A stretch of DNA of 64,000 nt from Pseudomonas sp. CBZ-4 (GTDB taxonomy: Bacteria; Pseudomonadota; Gammaproteobacteria; Pseudomonadales; Pseudomonadaceae). A program made the position numbers and the translations under genes. Numbering within the stretch: position 1 is the stretch's first letter; each line of letters opens with the position of its first letter. The notes under the pieces were generated by a model. It was given only the letters and a program-made list of their open reading frames with translations. It searched no databases and was not told where the DNA came from. Below are positions 9,526-18,946 of the stretch, one piece after another. The stretch covers positions 38,867 to 102,866 of the forward strand of contig NZ_ANNV01000098.1 of assembly GCF_000346755.1 (NCBI RefSeq), given 5' to 3'.

Positions 9526-10395
9526 ATGACCACCGCATCCAATAACAAAAACCCATTGCGTCTCTGGCGACGCGGGGCCTGTCTTGCAGGTGCTCCAGTG
9601 ATCGCCGCCCTCGGTTTCTTCGCCTGGCAAAGCTTCTACCCCGTGAGTGCGGCGGCCGGTTGGAACGTGCAAGTGGTACATCGCGACGTGGCGAAAGCGG
9701 CATCGCTGATGCCGTTGTCGGACGGTTCGCTGGTGGTCAGCCAGGAACTCGACAAAGGCAAGGGCAGCATCGTGCGCATCCACCCCGACGGCTCGCGTGA
9801 GGTGGTGGTGGCCAACCTGTCGAAACCCGACGGCATGGTGCCAACCCGTGGCGGTTGGTTATTCAGCCAGGAGTCCGCCGACTTGCCCGTCAGCTTCTAC
9901 AAGGACGGCGTGGTCACCGAACTGTTCAAGGGTGACAGCGTGCAAGGCTTGTGGGTTGAGGGCGATGACCTCTATGCCATCGAAGACCGCAAGCCGGCCG
10001 GGCGCCTGCTGCGCTACCGCTGGAGCGACCAATCGCTGACCGTAGTGCGCGACCAGGTGCAGGAAGGCGAAGCCATCGTGCGCTGCACGGACGGGCGCCT
10101 GCTCTACAACGAGAAGAGCAAGGGCGTGGTGCGTGAACTGACTGCCGACGGCAGCGACCCGGTGGTGCTGAGCAACTTGAACCAGCCGACCTTCCTGATG
10201 TGCGACGAGCGCGGGCTGTGGATCAACGAAGATGCCACGCACCGGGCGCGGTTGCTGCTGATTGATAAGCAGGGGCGCCAGCAGACCATTCTGTCGTTCC
10301 TCAAAGCCCCCCAGTCGATTGTGCCGAGCGGGCGTGGGACGTATCTGGTGGCCGAGGGTGGCAGAAGTCGGGTGTTGGAGCTGACGCCTGAGTAG
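9526..10395 (+). CDS. Signal-anchored SMP-30/gluconolactonase-like beta-propeller protein
   Basis: Protein of 289 residues with an N-terminal hydrophobic anchor (residues about 18-40) after a basic stretch, so probably exported or anchored in the periplasm. The rest has recurrent beta-propeller strands of the type DGSLVVSQE, DGRLLYNE and RGTYLVAEGG, like SMP-30 or LVIVD lactonases. The ATG at 9526 is preferred to the TTG at 9511. Reaction unknown. Confidence 0.6.
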   Translation: MTTASNNKNPLRLWRRGACLAGAPVIAALGFFAWQSFYPVSAAAGWNVQVVHRDVAKAASLMPLSDGSLVVSQELDKGKGSIVRIHPDGSREVVVANLSKPDGMVPTRGGWLFSQESADLPVSFYKDGVVTELFKGDSVQGLWVEGDDLYAIEDRKPAGRLLRYRWSDQSLTVVRDQVQEGEAIVRCTDGRLLYNEKSKGVVRELTADGSDPVVLSNLNQPTFLMCDERGLWINEDATHRARLLLIDKQGRQQTILSFLKAPQSIVPSGRGTYLVAEGGRSRVLELTPE

Positions 10396-10580
10396 CGTCT
10401 ATCCCGACGCAGATCACGGCGGCTGACATTGCGACGCTGGCTAGGTGTCAGCGTTTCGCTGGCGCAAGTGGGAAACGAGTAGTCATAAATATCAATAAGT
10501 TATTTGTGCTACTCACGAGCACAACACCGGCGAACGACAATACTGAGAACGTCGAAAACTTCCCCCCAAGTCGGTTTGAA

Positions 10581-10883
10581 ATGGAAAAAACTCTACTCGC
10601 CTTTGTAGTGATCACCTGCCTGGCTGGCTGTGTCGGTGCCCAACTTTCAGTCCCCGATGAAAAAAACGAAGCCGTTCCAGGTCACCGGGAATCATCCGCG
10701 AAAGAAACCGAACGCGAATGGTGTGGCATGACCCTTTGGGTTGGGTTGCCACTGCCGTTGAAACTGCCCGTTTGCCAGTCACGACCGCCTCCGTCCTACC
10801 TGTACGCATGCGGCCCTTTCATGTTCCTGGGGCCGATCATGCATAGCTACGAGGGAAATTTCTTCTGTGGAAAATTTCTTTGA
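10581..10883 (+). CDS. Small putative lipoprotein (YceK-like)
   Basis: Protein of 100 residues. It begins MEKTLLAFVVITCLAGC, a lipoprotein signal with lipobox LAGC at residue 17, so it is probably an outer- or inner-membrane lipoprotein. Cysteine- and proline-rich mature part. The start at 10581 is chosen because the signal must be N-terminal; the frame is open 75 bases further upstream. The ribosome site is weak. Function unknown. Confidence 0.6.
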   Translation: MEKTLLAFVVITCLAGCVGAQLSVPDEKNEAVPGHRESSAKETEREWCGMTLWVGLPLPLKLPVCQSRPPPSYLYACGPFMFLGPIMHSYEGNFFCGKFL

Positions 10884-10934
10884 TAGCTACAGGCGACAAG
10901 AAAAAAATGGTTGTACTAGCCCCCCGCTTGCACA

Positions 10935-10951
10935 AGTCCCATCGCGGGACT
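10935..10951. promoter_or_regulatory. Candidate HigA operator palindrome
   Basis: AGTCCC-ATCGC-GGGACT is a perfect 6-bp inverted repeat 12 bp before the toxin start codon. Type II modules of this kind are repressed by the antitoxin at such palindromes. Inference from position and symmetry only. Confidence 0.5.
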
Positions 10952-10962
10952 AGGATCCTCCC

Positions 10963-11265
10963 ATGAGAATTATCGCGATCAGCCAACTCAAGGCGTTTTG
11001 GCAGAAGTACCCTGATTCTGAACAGACACTACTCGCCTGGATAGACGAAGCAAAAAACGCCGACTGGTCCAACCCGACAGAGATCAAGGAGCAGTTTCGA
11101 AACGTCAGCATTCTCAAGAGCCGAAGGGTCGTCTTCAATATCAAAGGCAACGATTACCGGCTCGTGGTCGCTGTGGCTTACCGCTACGGCGCTCTCTATA
11201 TCAAGTTTGTCGGCACGCATAAGCAGTACGACACGATAGACGCCGATACCGTTGAAACGGAGTAA
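10963..11265 (+). CDS. higB: HigB-type toxin, mRNA interferase
   Basis: Protein of 100 residues of the HigB_toxin group (RelE superfamily), with the conserved FNIKGNDYRLVVAVAYRYG core and a C-terminal FVGTHKQYD that includes the catalytic-region His and Tyr. Such toxins cleave mRNA at the ribosome. The antitoxin gene starts four bases after the stop: toxin-first order, typical of higBA. Confidence 0.88.
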   Translation: MRIIAISQLKAFWQKYPDSEQTLLAWIDEAKNADWSNPTEIKEQFRNVSILKSRRVVFNIKGNDYRLVVAVAYRYGALYIKFVGTHKQYDTIDADTVETE

Positions 11266-11268
11266 CCC

Positions 11269-11646
11269 ATGAATATCCGACCTATCCACACTGAGCAGGA
11301 CTACAAAGACGCGCTCAAGTCTGTTTCCCCGCTATTCGACAATGAGCCCGAACCCGGCACGCCGGAAGGTGATTATTTTGATGTGATGATCACCTTGATC
11401 GAGGCCTATGAAGCGAAGCACTTCCCCGTGGACCTGCCTAATCCGGTCGATGCCATTCGTTTCAGAATGGAACAGTCCGGGCTATCGGCAGCCGATCTAG
11501 TGCCTGCGATTGGTCGCCAAAATCGGGTTTATGAGGTGCTGAATGGCAAACGAGCGCTGACATTGCCAATGATCTGGAAGCTGCATGAAATGTTTGGAAT
11601 TCCTGCCGAAAGTCTGATCAAGCCGGTAAAACACGTCCCAGGTTAG
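11269..11646 (+). CDS. higA: HigA-type antitoxin with HTH domain
   Basis: Protein of 125 residues. The N-terminal half carries the family motif EGDYFDVMITLIEAYEAKH; the C-terminal half is an XRE-like helix-turn-helix (AADLVPAIGRQNRVYEVLNG). It neutralises the preceding toxin and probably represses the operon at the upstream palindrome. Confidence 0.88.
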   Translation: MNIRPIHTEQDYKDALKSVSPLFDNEPEPGTPEGDYFDVMITLIEAYEAKHFPVDLPNPVDAIRFRMEQSGLSAADLVPAIGRQNRVYEVLNGKRALTLPMIWKLHEMFGIPAESLIKPVKHVPG

Positions 11647-11822
11647 ATGTGAAAACGATGCCCCCGGTTTGTATTGGGTCAAGTCCCCTCCCCAATTACC
11701 CATCCAACAATTGGCGCACTTTGCAAGTCAACTGGCCCCCTCTTGCTAGTGTAGAAGCCCCCTCCATCGACCATCCTTCGTGCGCTGGCTAACTCAAGCG
11801 TCCCCCACGAAGAGGTGTTCAC

Positions 11823-12644
11823 ATGTCCAAGATCTGGTTTATCACCGGCAGTTCCCGTGGCCTTGGCCGCGCCATTACCGAGGCGGCGTTGCGCGACGGT
11901 GATCGCGTGGTTGCCACTGCGCGCAATCTGCGCCAACTCGATGATTTGGTAGCCGAGTACGGCACGGCGATTTTCCCCGTGCAATTGGACGTGACCGACA
12001 ACCAACAGGTCTTGCACGCTGTCGACGCTGCGGTGTCACGTTTCGGCCGCCTGGATGTGGTGGTCAACAACGCAGGCTATGGCGATTTAGCGTCGGTTGA
12101 AGATGTGACGCTGGATGATTTCAAGGCGCAGATCGATACCAACCTGTATGGCGTGGTACACGTGACCAAGGCCGTGGTGCCAGTATTGCGCGCCCAGGGC
12201 AGTGGGCACATCTTTCAGGTATCGTCCGTGGGCGGGCGTATTGGCATGGCGGGGCTCGCGGCTTACCAGAGCGCGAAGTGGGCCGTCAGCGGTTTTTCGA
12301 CCGTGCTGGCGCAAGAGGTAAGCCCGCTGGGGGTTCAAGTGACGGTGTTGGAGCCGGGCGGCATGCGCACAGACTGGGCAGGTTCGTCCATGACCATCCG
12401 ACCGATCAGCGAGCCTTACCAGCAAAGCGTCGGCTTCCTGGTTGACCTGCTCAACTCCCCTGGCATTTTACCGACCAGCCCGGCGCGGGTTGCCGAGATC
12501 GTGATTGAATTGGCGCTGAGCAAAGACGCCCCGCTGCGCCTGCTGATCGGCAGCGATGCCGTGCACTACGCCGCCATAGCGGCGGAAGACTTGGCCGCCT
12601 CCGACGAAAAATGGCGTGACCTCAGCGTGTCAGCCTCTGACTGA
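11823..12644 (+). CDS. SDR family oxidoreductase
   Basis: Short-chain dehydrogenase of 273 residues. Rossmann motif TGSSRGLG near residue 8, NNAG around residue 80, and catalytic YxxxK in AYQSAKWA around residue 151. NAD(P)-dependent; substrate not readable. It is followed 28 bp later by an AraC regulator on the same strand. Confidence 0.88.
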   Translation: MSKIWFITGSSRGLGRAITEAALRDGDRVVATARNLRQLDDLVAEYGTAIFPVQLDVTDNQQVLHAVDAAVSRFGRLDVVVNNAGYGDLASVEDVTLDDFKAQIDTNLYGVVHVTKAVVPVLRAQGSGHIFQVSSVGGRIGMAGLAAYQSAKWAVSGFSTVLAQEVSPLGVQVTVLEPGGMRTDWAGSSMTIRPISEPYQQSVGFLVDLLNSPGILPTSPARVAEIVIELALSKDAPLRLLIGSDAVHYAAIAAEDLAASDEKWRDLSVSASD

Positions 12645-12672
12645 TTTGATTGTTTGCAACAAAAGGTGACCC

Positions 12673-13698
12673 ATGCCTGACGCACGCCAATCGCGCTTCA
12701 CTATTTCCGATGTCTTTTGGCAGGCCCTGAAAGCCATCGACCTCGAACCAGCGATGGTGTTGCGTCAGGCGCGGCTGCCCGGCACGCTCAACTTGCATGC
12801 ACACAGGGAACGTCGCCAGGTCAGTACCGAGGAGTTTTTCCGTCTGTGGGAAGCGGTCGCGACGCTCAATGCGAACCCGGCCGCCGCGATCCTGATGGTC
12901 ACCCAACTGGATAGCGCCACACTGCCACCCTCCAGTTTTGTGGCATTTATCGCCCGCGATTTTCGCGATGGCTTGCACCGCCTCGCACGCTTCAAACAGC
13001 TGTGCACACTTGAACGCTTACAGGTCACAGAAACAGGCACCACCTGCACCGTCACTATCGATTGGCTGCGCACCCAAGCCCCGCCTCCTGCGCTATTGAT
13101 CGACGCGGCATTTGCCACATTCGTCGAGTTGGGCAGACGAGGCTCCAGGGTGCATATCATCCCGCGCCGTGTCGAACTGGCTCGACCGTACAGCGGCGAT
13201 AACGCGTTGGCCGATTTTTATGGCTGCACCGTACGCTACGGCGCCGAACGCAACGCCCTGATAATTGACGCCGCCGATCTGAACCGCCCCTTCCCCAGTC
13301 ATAACCCCGAACTGCTCGACATGCTCAATCCGGCCCTGGTCGCCGCGTTGGCCGAAGCCACCGCGCCGTCCACGATCAGCCTTCAAGTGAAAAGCGCCCT
13401 CAAGCGCACCCTTGCCAGTGGCCGCCCGGAAATGGCCGAGGTGGCGCGGGAAATCGGCATGAGCGAGCGCACCTTGCAACGGCGTATGACCGAAGAAGGC
13501 ACGAGCTTCCGCCAACTGATGCTGGAGACACGCCAAGAGATGGTGCGCCACCTGCTCAGTCAACCCTCGGTAGAAATCGACGAGATTGCCTGCCTGCTGG
13601 GCTACGAAGACACCAACTCGTTTTATCGCGCGTTTCGCGCCTGGGAGGGCACGACTCCGGCGCGCTGGCGGGCGGAACACCTCGCGACGCCCCACTGA
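12673..13698 (+). CDS. AraC-family transcriptional regulator
   Basis: Protein of 341 residues with an N-terminal Arabinose_bd-like ligand domain and a C-terminal double helix-turn-helix (about residues 235-335: AREIGMSERTLQRRM and IACLLGYEDTNSFYRAFRAW). It resembles the OruR/GadX-like branch and is probably a regulator of the adjacent SDR gene. Confidence 0.87.
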   Translation: MPDARQSRFTISDVFWQALKAIDLEPAMVLRQARLPGTLNLHAHRERRQVSTEEFFRLWEAVATLNANPAAAILMVTQLDSATLPPSSFVAFIARDFRDGLHRLARFKQLCTLERLQVTETGTTCTVTIDWLRTQAPPPALLIDAAFATFVELGRRGSRVHIIPRRVELARPYSGDNALADFYGCTVRYGAERNALIIDAADLNRPFPSHNPELLDMLNPALVAALAEATAPSTISLQVKSALKRTLASGRPEMAEVAREIGMSERTLQRRMTEEGTSFRQLMLETRQEMVRHLLSQPSVEIDEIACLLGYEDTNSFYRAFRAWEGTTPARWRAEHLATPH

Positions 13699-13870
13699 AT
13701 CAGCCCGCGCGAACACAAAAGCGCCTGGCCAGACGCTTCGCATCGATAGCACTGATGATTACTATCGAAACGAGCGCCTGCTCGATATTCGCAACCGATT
13801 CATATAATCCTCGCCTGACTCCCTCCCCTCGCCTGGCTTCAGGCGACATGCACCCTGGAACCCCGACACC

Positions 13871-15097
13871 ATGCCAAGCGCCAGCCAGGCCCCTAGCGGC
13901 CTTCCCGAACATAATCAACAAAGCGTCAAACAGCAGTGGCTGGCCATTCTCTCGGTGGCCGTGGGCGCCTTCGCCCTGGTCACCAGTGAGTTTCTGCCGG
14001 TAGGCGTGCTCAATGACGTCGCCAGCGACCTGGGCATCAGCGCCGGCCACGCCGGCCTGATGGTGACCCTGCCGGGCATCATGGCTGCCCTCGCCGCGCC
14101 TTTGCTGTCGGTGTTTATTGGCACCATGGACCGGCGATACCTACTGATCAGCCTGACGCTGATCATGATCATTGCCAACTCGGTCGTGGCGTTCGCCAGT
14201 GACTTCAACCTGCTGCTGTTCGGACGCGTGCTGCTGGGCATCAGCATCGGCGGCTTCTGGGCCACGGCGATCGCCCTCAGCGGCCGCCTGGCGCCCAAGG
14301 GGGTAGGCGTTGCGAAGGCCACCTCGATCATCATGATGGGCGTGACCTTGGCCACCGTGCTGGGCGTACCCGTCGGCACCTGGCTGAGTGGCCTGATGGG
14401 CTGGCGCATGACCTTCCTGGTCACCGCATTGGTGGGCGTGCCTGTGCTGCTGGCACAGGTGTTCCTGCTGCCCCGGCTGACCCCGGAAAAGGCCATTCGC
14501 GTCAGCGACCTGCCGGCGTTGTTTATCAACCCACAAGCGCGAGTTGGATTGATCGCGGTATTGCTGATCGGCCTGGCGCACTTTGCCGCCTACACCTACG
14601 TCGCACCTTTCTTCAAACAGAGCGCCGGGTTCGATGGGCCGACGATTGGTTCGCTGTTGCTGCTCTACGGTGTGGCCGGGGTATTCGGTAATATTTTTGC
14701 CGGCTTCGCCGCCAACCGCAGCGTGCGCAACACCTTGCTGCTGGTGGCGCTGATGATTGGCACCAGCACAGCGTTGTTCCCCCACTTCGCCACCGGCATG
14801 ACCGGCGCCGCAATGCTGATCGCGCTCTGGGGCTTCGCCTTCGGCGCCTTCCCGGCGTGCGCCAGCATCTGGATGTTTGTCGTCGCGCCCAAGGATGTTG
14901 AACGCGGCATGCCACTGTTCGTCGCCCTGTTCCAGGTGATTATCGCCTTGGGCTCGTTCTTTGGCGGGCGCATCGTCGACCAGATGGGCAGCGCGGTACT
15001 GCTGAGCCTGGCCACGGTGTTGGTGGGTGCGGGGTTTGTGACGGTGCTGGTGTTGGGGCGCAAGGTGAGTAATAGCTTGGTGGCTCAGCCGGCCTAA
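13871..15097 (+). CDS. MFS efflux transporter, AraJ/PbuE-like (DHA1)
   Basis: Inner-membrane protein of 408 residues with twelve spans. The opening SVAVGAFALVTSEFLPVGVL is typical of the DHA1 sugar/purine efflux group. The loop LGRVLLGISIGGFWATAIAL carries the family's second conserved motif. Substrate unknown. A strong intrinsic terminator follows. Confidence 0.82.
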   Translation: MPSASQAPSGLPEHNQQSVKQQWLAILSVAVGAFALVTSEFLPVGVLNDVASDLGISAGHAGLMVTLPGIMAALAAPLLSVFIGTMDRRYLLISLTLIMIIANSVVAFASDFNLLLFGRVLLGISIGGFWATAIALSGRLAPKGVGVAKATSIIMMGVTLATVLGVPVGTWLSGLMGWRMTFLVTALVGVPVLLAQVFLLPRLTPEKAIRVSDLPALFINPQARVGLIAVLLIGLAHFAAYTYVAPFFKQSAGFDGPTIGSLLLLYGVAGVFGNIFAGFAANRSVRNTLLLVALMIGTSTALFPHFATGMTGAAMLIALWGFAFGAFPACASIWMFVVAPKDVERGMPLFVALFQVIIALGSFFGGRIVDQMGSAVLLSLATVLVGAGFVTVLVLGRKVSNSLVAQPA

Positions 15098-15114
15098 GCA
15101 GAACGTTACCGTCC

Positions 15115-15153
15115 AAAAAAGCCTGCTGAGCATTGAGCCCAGCAGGCTTTTTC
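15115..15153 (+). terminator. Intrinsic terminator
   Basis: GCCTGCTG/CAGCAGGC stem (15121-15128 with 15140-15147), flanked by an A-run upstream and a T-run downstream, so it works in either direction. It ends the MFS transcript. Confidence 0.85.
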
Positions 15154-15300
15154 AGTTTTAGGCCGGAGCATCATTTCGGCAATCGCAGTTTCGGCAAATC
15201 ATTCGTAATGAGCCCTCACACAATGGAACGTGTAAGCCCAAGCGCCTGAACTAGCCTTGAAAGAGTCGCCGACGTGGCGACAGGCTGATAAGGAGCTTAT

Positions 15301-15429
15301 ATGCCAACGAAGTATCGTGATGCGGTCACCGGCGAGTACGTGACAGAGGGTGAAGCAAAGAAAAGACCGAGGGAGACGGTAAGGGAGACGGATAAAAAAC
15401 CTTCGCCAAAGCCGAAGGATAAGAAGTAG
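15301..15429 (+). CDS. Small basic hypothetical protein (42 aa)
   Basis: ATG at 15301 with ATAAGGAG eight bases upstream. The product begins MPTKYRDAVTGEYVTEGEAK and ends in a lysine/proline-rich tail. A short palindrome (GTCGCC-GACGT-GGCGAC, 15266-15282) lies upstream. No known domain; probably disordered. Confidence 0.6.
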   Translation: MPTKYRDAVTGEYVTEGEAKKRPRETVRETDKKPSPKPKDKK

Positions 15430-15534
15430 GTTTGCGCGGGAGGCGTGGACGCCATATGCCTGTCGAATCAGACTTGCAACCGTGACAGTCTTGACCCAAT
15501 GCAATGACAAACGTCATTACACGAGGAGTCTTCC

Positions 15535-15774
15535 ATGGCATCCATAAACATTCGAATCGACGACGACTTAAAAACTCGCGCCTATCTCGAGCTTGAGAGA
15601 CTCGGCGTCACGCCTTCCGAACTGATGCGCCAGGCCCTGCAATACGTGGCAGATCGCGGTCAATTGCCTTTCAAGCCGGTCCTCATGACTGAAGACGATG
15701 AAGCCTTGATGGCCACCGTGCGGGAACGTTTGGCATCCCCCCAACGAGTAAGGGTTTCGATAGATGACCTATAG
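15535..15774 (+). CDS. relB: RelB/DinJ-family antitoxin
   Basis: Protein of 79 residues starting ASINIRIDDDLKTRAYLEL, the ribbon-helix-helix DNA-binding region of RelB/DinJ proteins, with a C-terminal toxin-wrapping segment. Its 3' end overlaps the toxin start by 11 bp, giving translational coupling. AGGAG precedes the start. Confidence 0.9.
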   Translation: MASINIRIDDDLKTRAYLELERLGVTPSELMRQALQYVADRGQLPFKPVLMTEDDEALMATVRERLASPQRVRVSIDDL

Positions 15775-16051
15775 CCTTGATTTTGATGCGCGCGCATTGA
15801 AGGAATGGCAAAAACTCGGCAACACCATCCGTCAGCAGTTGAAGAAGAGGTTAGTGGAGATGCTTAACAATCCACGAATTGAAGCCAATCGCCTGCATGG
15901 GCTGCCGGACTGCTACAAGATCAAGCTGCGCAGCAGCGGTTACCGGTTGGTCTATCAAGTCATTGATCAGGAAATCACGGAGGTAGTGGTGGCCGTTGAT
16001 AAGCGCGAGCGTGATCAGGCTTATCAAAAGGCGGCAGATCGTTTGAGCTAG
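15764..16051 (+). CDS. relE: RelE-family toxin, mRNA interferase
   Basis: Protein of 95 residues of the RelE/ParE fold: TYSLDFDARALKEWQKL opening, LRSSGYRLVYQV core strand and the C-terminal VVVAVDKRERDQAY typical of RelE. It cleaves mRNA in the ribosomal A-site in characterised members. It forms a module with the overlapping antitoxin gene. Confidence 0.9.
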   Translation: MTYSLDFDARALKEWQKLGNTIRQQLKKRLVEMLNNPRIEANRLHGLPDCYKIKLRSSGYRLVYQVIDQEITEVVVAVDKRERDQAYQKAADRLS

Positions 16052-16090
16052 TCATGCAATGGGTGGCCAATTACAAAAATCACCAAAACA

Positions 16091-16127
16091 AAAAAGCCCC
16101 GTAGCTTATTCAGCTACGGGGCTTTTT
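16091..16127. terminator. Bidirectional intrinsic terminator
   Basis: AGCCCCGTAGCT (16095-16106) pairs with AGCTACGGGGCT (16112-16123), with A- and T-runs on the two sides. It serves the rightward relBE operon and the leftward tRNA-Ser gene. Confidence 0.88.
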
Positions 16128-16135
16128 CTATGTAA

Positions 16136-16225
16136 TGGCGGAGAGATAGGGATTCGAACCCTAGGTACCGGTGAAGGTACAACGGATTTCGAATCCGTCC
16201 CATTCGGCCACTCTGGCATCTCTCC
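16136..16225 (-). tRNA. tRNA-Ser (anticodon CGA)
   Basis: A 90-nt sequence on the minus strand including an encoded CCA end. Acceptor stem GGAGAGA/TCTCTCC, long class II variable arm (TGTACCTTCACCGGTACCTA region), T-loop GGTTCGAATCC, and anticodon loop TTCGAAA between ACGGA and TCCGT, giving anticodon CGA. Confidence 0.95.
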
Positions 16226-16309
16226 AACGGCGCGCATCATAACAGCGTGGTTCAGGAAAGCAAAGCTCGAAAGGAGATTTTTTTCCGTGCTATCAGATGC
16301 TTGCGTCGA

Positions 16310-17023
16310 TTAAAGCGGTACGCCGAGACGATTGGCGACTTCTTCGTAAGCTTCGATGACGTCACCGAGGCCCTGACGGAAGCGGTCTTTGTCCATCTTC
16401 TTCTTGGTGTCCTTGTCCCACAGGCGGCAGCCGTCCGGGCTGAATTCGTCGCCCAGGACGATGGAGCCGTCGTGGAATACCCCGAATTCGAGTTTGAAGT
16501 CCACCAGCAGCAGGCCGGCGTCGTCGAACAGCTTGTTCAGCACGTCGTTGACCTTGAGGGACAATTCCTTCATGCGCGCCAGTTGCTCAGCGGTGCCCCA
16601 ACCGAACGCCACGACGTGGGATTCGTTGATGAACGGGTCGCCCTTGGCGTCGTCCTTCAGGAACAGTTCGAACGTGTAAGGATTGAGCTTGAGGCCCTCT
16701 TCCACGCCCAGGCGCTTGACCAGGCTGCCGGCGGCGTAGTTACGCACGACGCATTCGACCGGGATCATGTCGAGCTTTTTCACCAGGCACTCGTTGTCGC
16801 CCAGCAGTTTGTCGAATTGGGTCGGAATACCGGCCTCTTCAAGTTTCTGCATGATGAAGGCGTTGAACTTGTTGTTCACCATGCCCTTGCGATCCAGCTG
16901 TTCGATGCGCTTGCCGTCGAACGCCGAGGTGTCGTTGCGAAACAGCAGGATCAGGCGGTTGGCGTCGTCGGTCTTGTACACCGACTTGGCTTTGCCGCGG
17001 TAGAGTTCTTCACGTTTTTCCAT
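16310..17023 (-). CDS. purC: Phosphoribosylaminoimidazole-succinocarboxamide synthase (SAICAR synthetase)
   Basis: Cytoplasmic ATP-dependent ligase of 237 residues joining CAIR and aspartate in purine synthesis. The N-terminal [13 protein letters not shown] holds the ATP-binding lysines; VRNYAAGSL and the [20 protein letters not shown] motifs are family signatures. Full family length. It is the last gene of the dapA-bamC-MBL-purC leftward run. Confidence 0.97.
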   Translation of the reverse strand: MEKREELYRGKAKSVYKTDDANRLILLFRNDTSAFDGKRIEQLDRKGMVNNKFNAFIMQKLEEAGIPTQFDKLLGDNECLVKKLDMIPVECVVRNYAAGSLVKRLGVEEGLKLNPYTFELFLKDDAKGDPFINESHVVAFGWGTAEQLARMKELSLKVNDVLNKLFDDAGLLLVDFKLEFGVFHDGSIVLGDEFSPDGCRLWDKDTKKKMDKDRFRQGLGDVIEAYEEVANRLGVPL

Positions 17024-17050
17024 GATGGGCTCCGCTTTGAGTGAGGTGGG

Positions 17051-17809
17051 CTAGGCGATGTGTCGCCAGTCGAGCCCTGAATCTTGATCGGCCAGTTGCA
17101 GCCAGTCCGGGTCGCACCCGAGGGTGTCGACAAAACATTGCCGGGCAAGCGTCGGCAGGTTGTTCTTGCTGCTCAAGTGGGCCAGGACCAGGTGTTGCAG
17201 GTCTTGCCAGCCCAACTCATACACCAGGTATGCCGCCTGGTGGTTGTTCAAATGTCCCAGTTCGCCGCCAACCCGTTGCTTGAGAAAGCGCGGGTAATGA
17301 CCACGAGCCAGCAGGTCTCGGCAGTGGTTGGACTCGATCATCAACGCATCGAGGTCGCGGTAGCCGTCCAGTACCTTGGCGCAGTAGGAGCCCAGGTCGG
17401 TGAGCACGCCGAAACGTCGCTCTCCGCCGCTGAATACATACTGCGTCGGTTCATGGGCGTCATGGGCGACGGCAATCACATCGATGCCCAGGGCGCCGAT
17501 TTGCAGTTGCTCGCCACCGGCCAGGAAACCTGTGGGTTCAATGGGTTTGCGCATCCCGCGCAAGGTGCCGCGACTGAGGTACACCGGAAGATTGTAGCGC
17601 CGAGACAGCAAACCCACGCCATGCACGTGGTCGGCATGTTCGTGGGTTACCAGGATCGCGCTCAGCTGCGCGGGGTGAACCCCCAGGCGCAACAGGCGCC
17701 GCTCGGTTTCCTTTAACGAGAAACCACAATCCACCAGCACATACGTGTCGTCATGTGCGACCAGCGTGCCGTTCCCTTGGCTACCGCTGCCGAGAACGGC
17801 AAAACGCAT
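17051..17809 (-). CDS. MBL-fold metallo-hydrolase (YycJ/WalJ-like)
   Basis: Protein of 252 residues of the metallo-beta-lactamase superfamily. The metal-binding motif THEHADHV is near residue 55; VAVAHDAHEPTQYV and AHLSSKNN supply further ligands. YycJ-like members are predicted nucleases; the substrate here is not proven. It sits four bases after bamC and 27 bp before purC, in the same operon. Confidence 0.85.
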   Translation of the reverse strand: MRFAVLGSGSQGNGTLVAHDDTYVLVDCGFSLKETERRLLRLGVHPAQLSAILVTHEHADHVHGVGLLSRRYNLPVYLSRGTLRGMRKPIEPTGFLAGGEQLQIGALGIDVIAVAHDAHEPTQYVFSGGERRFGVLTDLGSYCAKVLDGYRDLDALMIESNHCRDLLARGHYPRFLKQRVGGELGHLNNHQAAYLVYELGWQDLQHLVLAHLSSKNNLPTLARQCFVDTLGCDPDWLQLADQDSGLDWRHIA

Positions 17810-17813
17810 CGGA

Positions 17814-18929
17814 TCAGCCCAGGTTGTCCTGAATCACACCCAACACTTTGCGCGCTGTTTCAGCTGGCGCAACGGTGTTGATGTTCTTCTCGACGGTGAC
17901 TTGCACGCTTTCGCCAACCTTGCTCAAACGAACCTGGTAGCGCTCGGCGCGGGTCTCGACTTCTTCCTTGGTCGGCTTGCTGCCGAACAGCTTGCCGAAG
18001 AAACCTGGCTCGTCGTCTTTACGCTCGGCCTTTTCAGCCACGTTGATGTAATAGAGACCCAGGCTGCGGTTGATGTCTTCAACACGCCAAGGGCCCTGCT
18101 CCAGGGCGCGACCCACGCTGGCCCAGGCACGGTCGAGGTCTTCGCCGAGGTTCAGCACCACGTTGCCGCTGCCGTCTTCGGTGAGGCTGACACGGCTCGG
18201 GGTGTCGTAGTCACGCGCGGCGAGCAGGGAAACCGAACCGCCCTTCTCGGAGATACGGCTCATGCTGGCCAGCATCTCGTCGACCAATGCCGAGTCGACA
18301 CCGGTGTTGACCGAACGGTTGGTGAAATCAACATTGGCGGTGCTGCCGGCAGGACGCTCGGCGCTGACCACATAGACTTCACTGGTATTACGCTGCACGC
18401 CTGGCTCGATGCGCACACGCACGCGGGCTTCGCTGTCGGCGGCTACACCACCGGCTTGCAGGCGCTTGGCCATGGTGGCGGACAGTTCGCTGCCCTGCTG
18501 CCATGCCGTGGTGAACTCGCCGGTCTGCGGGCGCTGCTGGTCGATGCGGAAACCGTTGTCCTGGAAGAACTGCACGGCCACCGGCCAGACTTCGGCAGGT
18601 GGGCGCTGCGCGACGATCCAGCGCGAATCACCGCTCTTTTGCAGGCTGTAGTCGCTGGCATCCGCCACGGCCGAGATCGGCTGTGGACGTGGCACGACGT
18701 ACTCACCCTTGGTGGTGTCGTCGGCAACGTTGCGCGGGATCGGCAGCAACGGGTCAAGGCGCTTGGCGACGTTGACGTCCGGCGGCAGTTGCATCGGTTT
18801 GGTTGCTTGTGCTTCCAGGTAATCGCTGCCGCGGTCACGGAAGTAGCCTTCCGGGCCCCAGATCCAACCGCAGCCACTGGTGCTGGAGATAATCAAGGCA
18901 AGTGCGGAAAGTCCGGCCAATCGCTTCAT
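17814..18929 (-). CDS. bamC: Outer membrane assembly lipoprotein BamC
   Basis: Lipoprotein of 371 residues in the BAM complex that inserts beta-barrel proteins in the outer membrane. Signal peptide with lipobox SGC at about residue 20, then the unstructured N-terminal segment and two helix-grip domains. Position directly after dapA, the classical nlpB/dapX arrangement, supports the call. Confidence 0.92.
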   Translation of the reverse strand: MKRLAGLSALALIISSTSGCGWIWGPEGYFRDRGSDYLEAQATKPMQLPPDVNVAKRLDPLLPIPRNVADDTTKGEYVVPRPQPISAVADASDYSLQKSGDSRWIVAQRPPAEVWPVAVQFFQDNGFRIDQQRPQTGEFTTAWQQGSELSATMAKRLQAGGVAADSEARVRVRIEPGVQRNTSEVYVVSAERPAGSTANVDFTNRSVNTGVDSALVDEMLASMSRISEKGGSVSLLAARDYDTPSRVSLTEDGSGNVVLNLGEDLDRAWASVGRALEQGPWRVEDINRSLGLYYINVAEKAERKDDEPGFFGKLFGSKPTKEEVETRAERYQVRLSKVGESVQVTVEKNINTVAPAETARKVLGVIQDNLG

Positions 18930-18946
18930 GCGTAGTGCTTCCTCAA

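Noticed and set aside
10963..11646. HigBA as phage-borne
   Set aside because: No att repeats or phage genes around it; treated as a chromosomal module.
16136..16225. tRNA-Ser as an integration site
   Set aside because: No integrase or direct repeat of the tRNA end is found near it.
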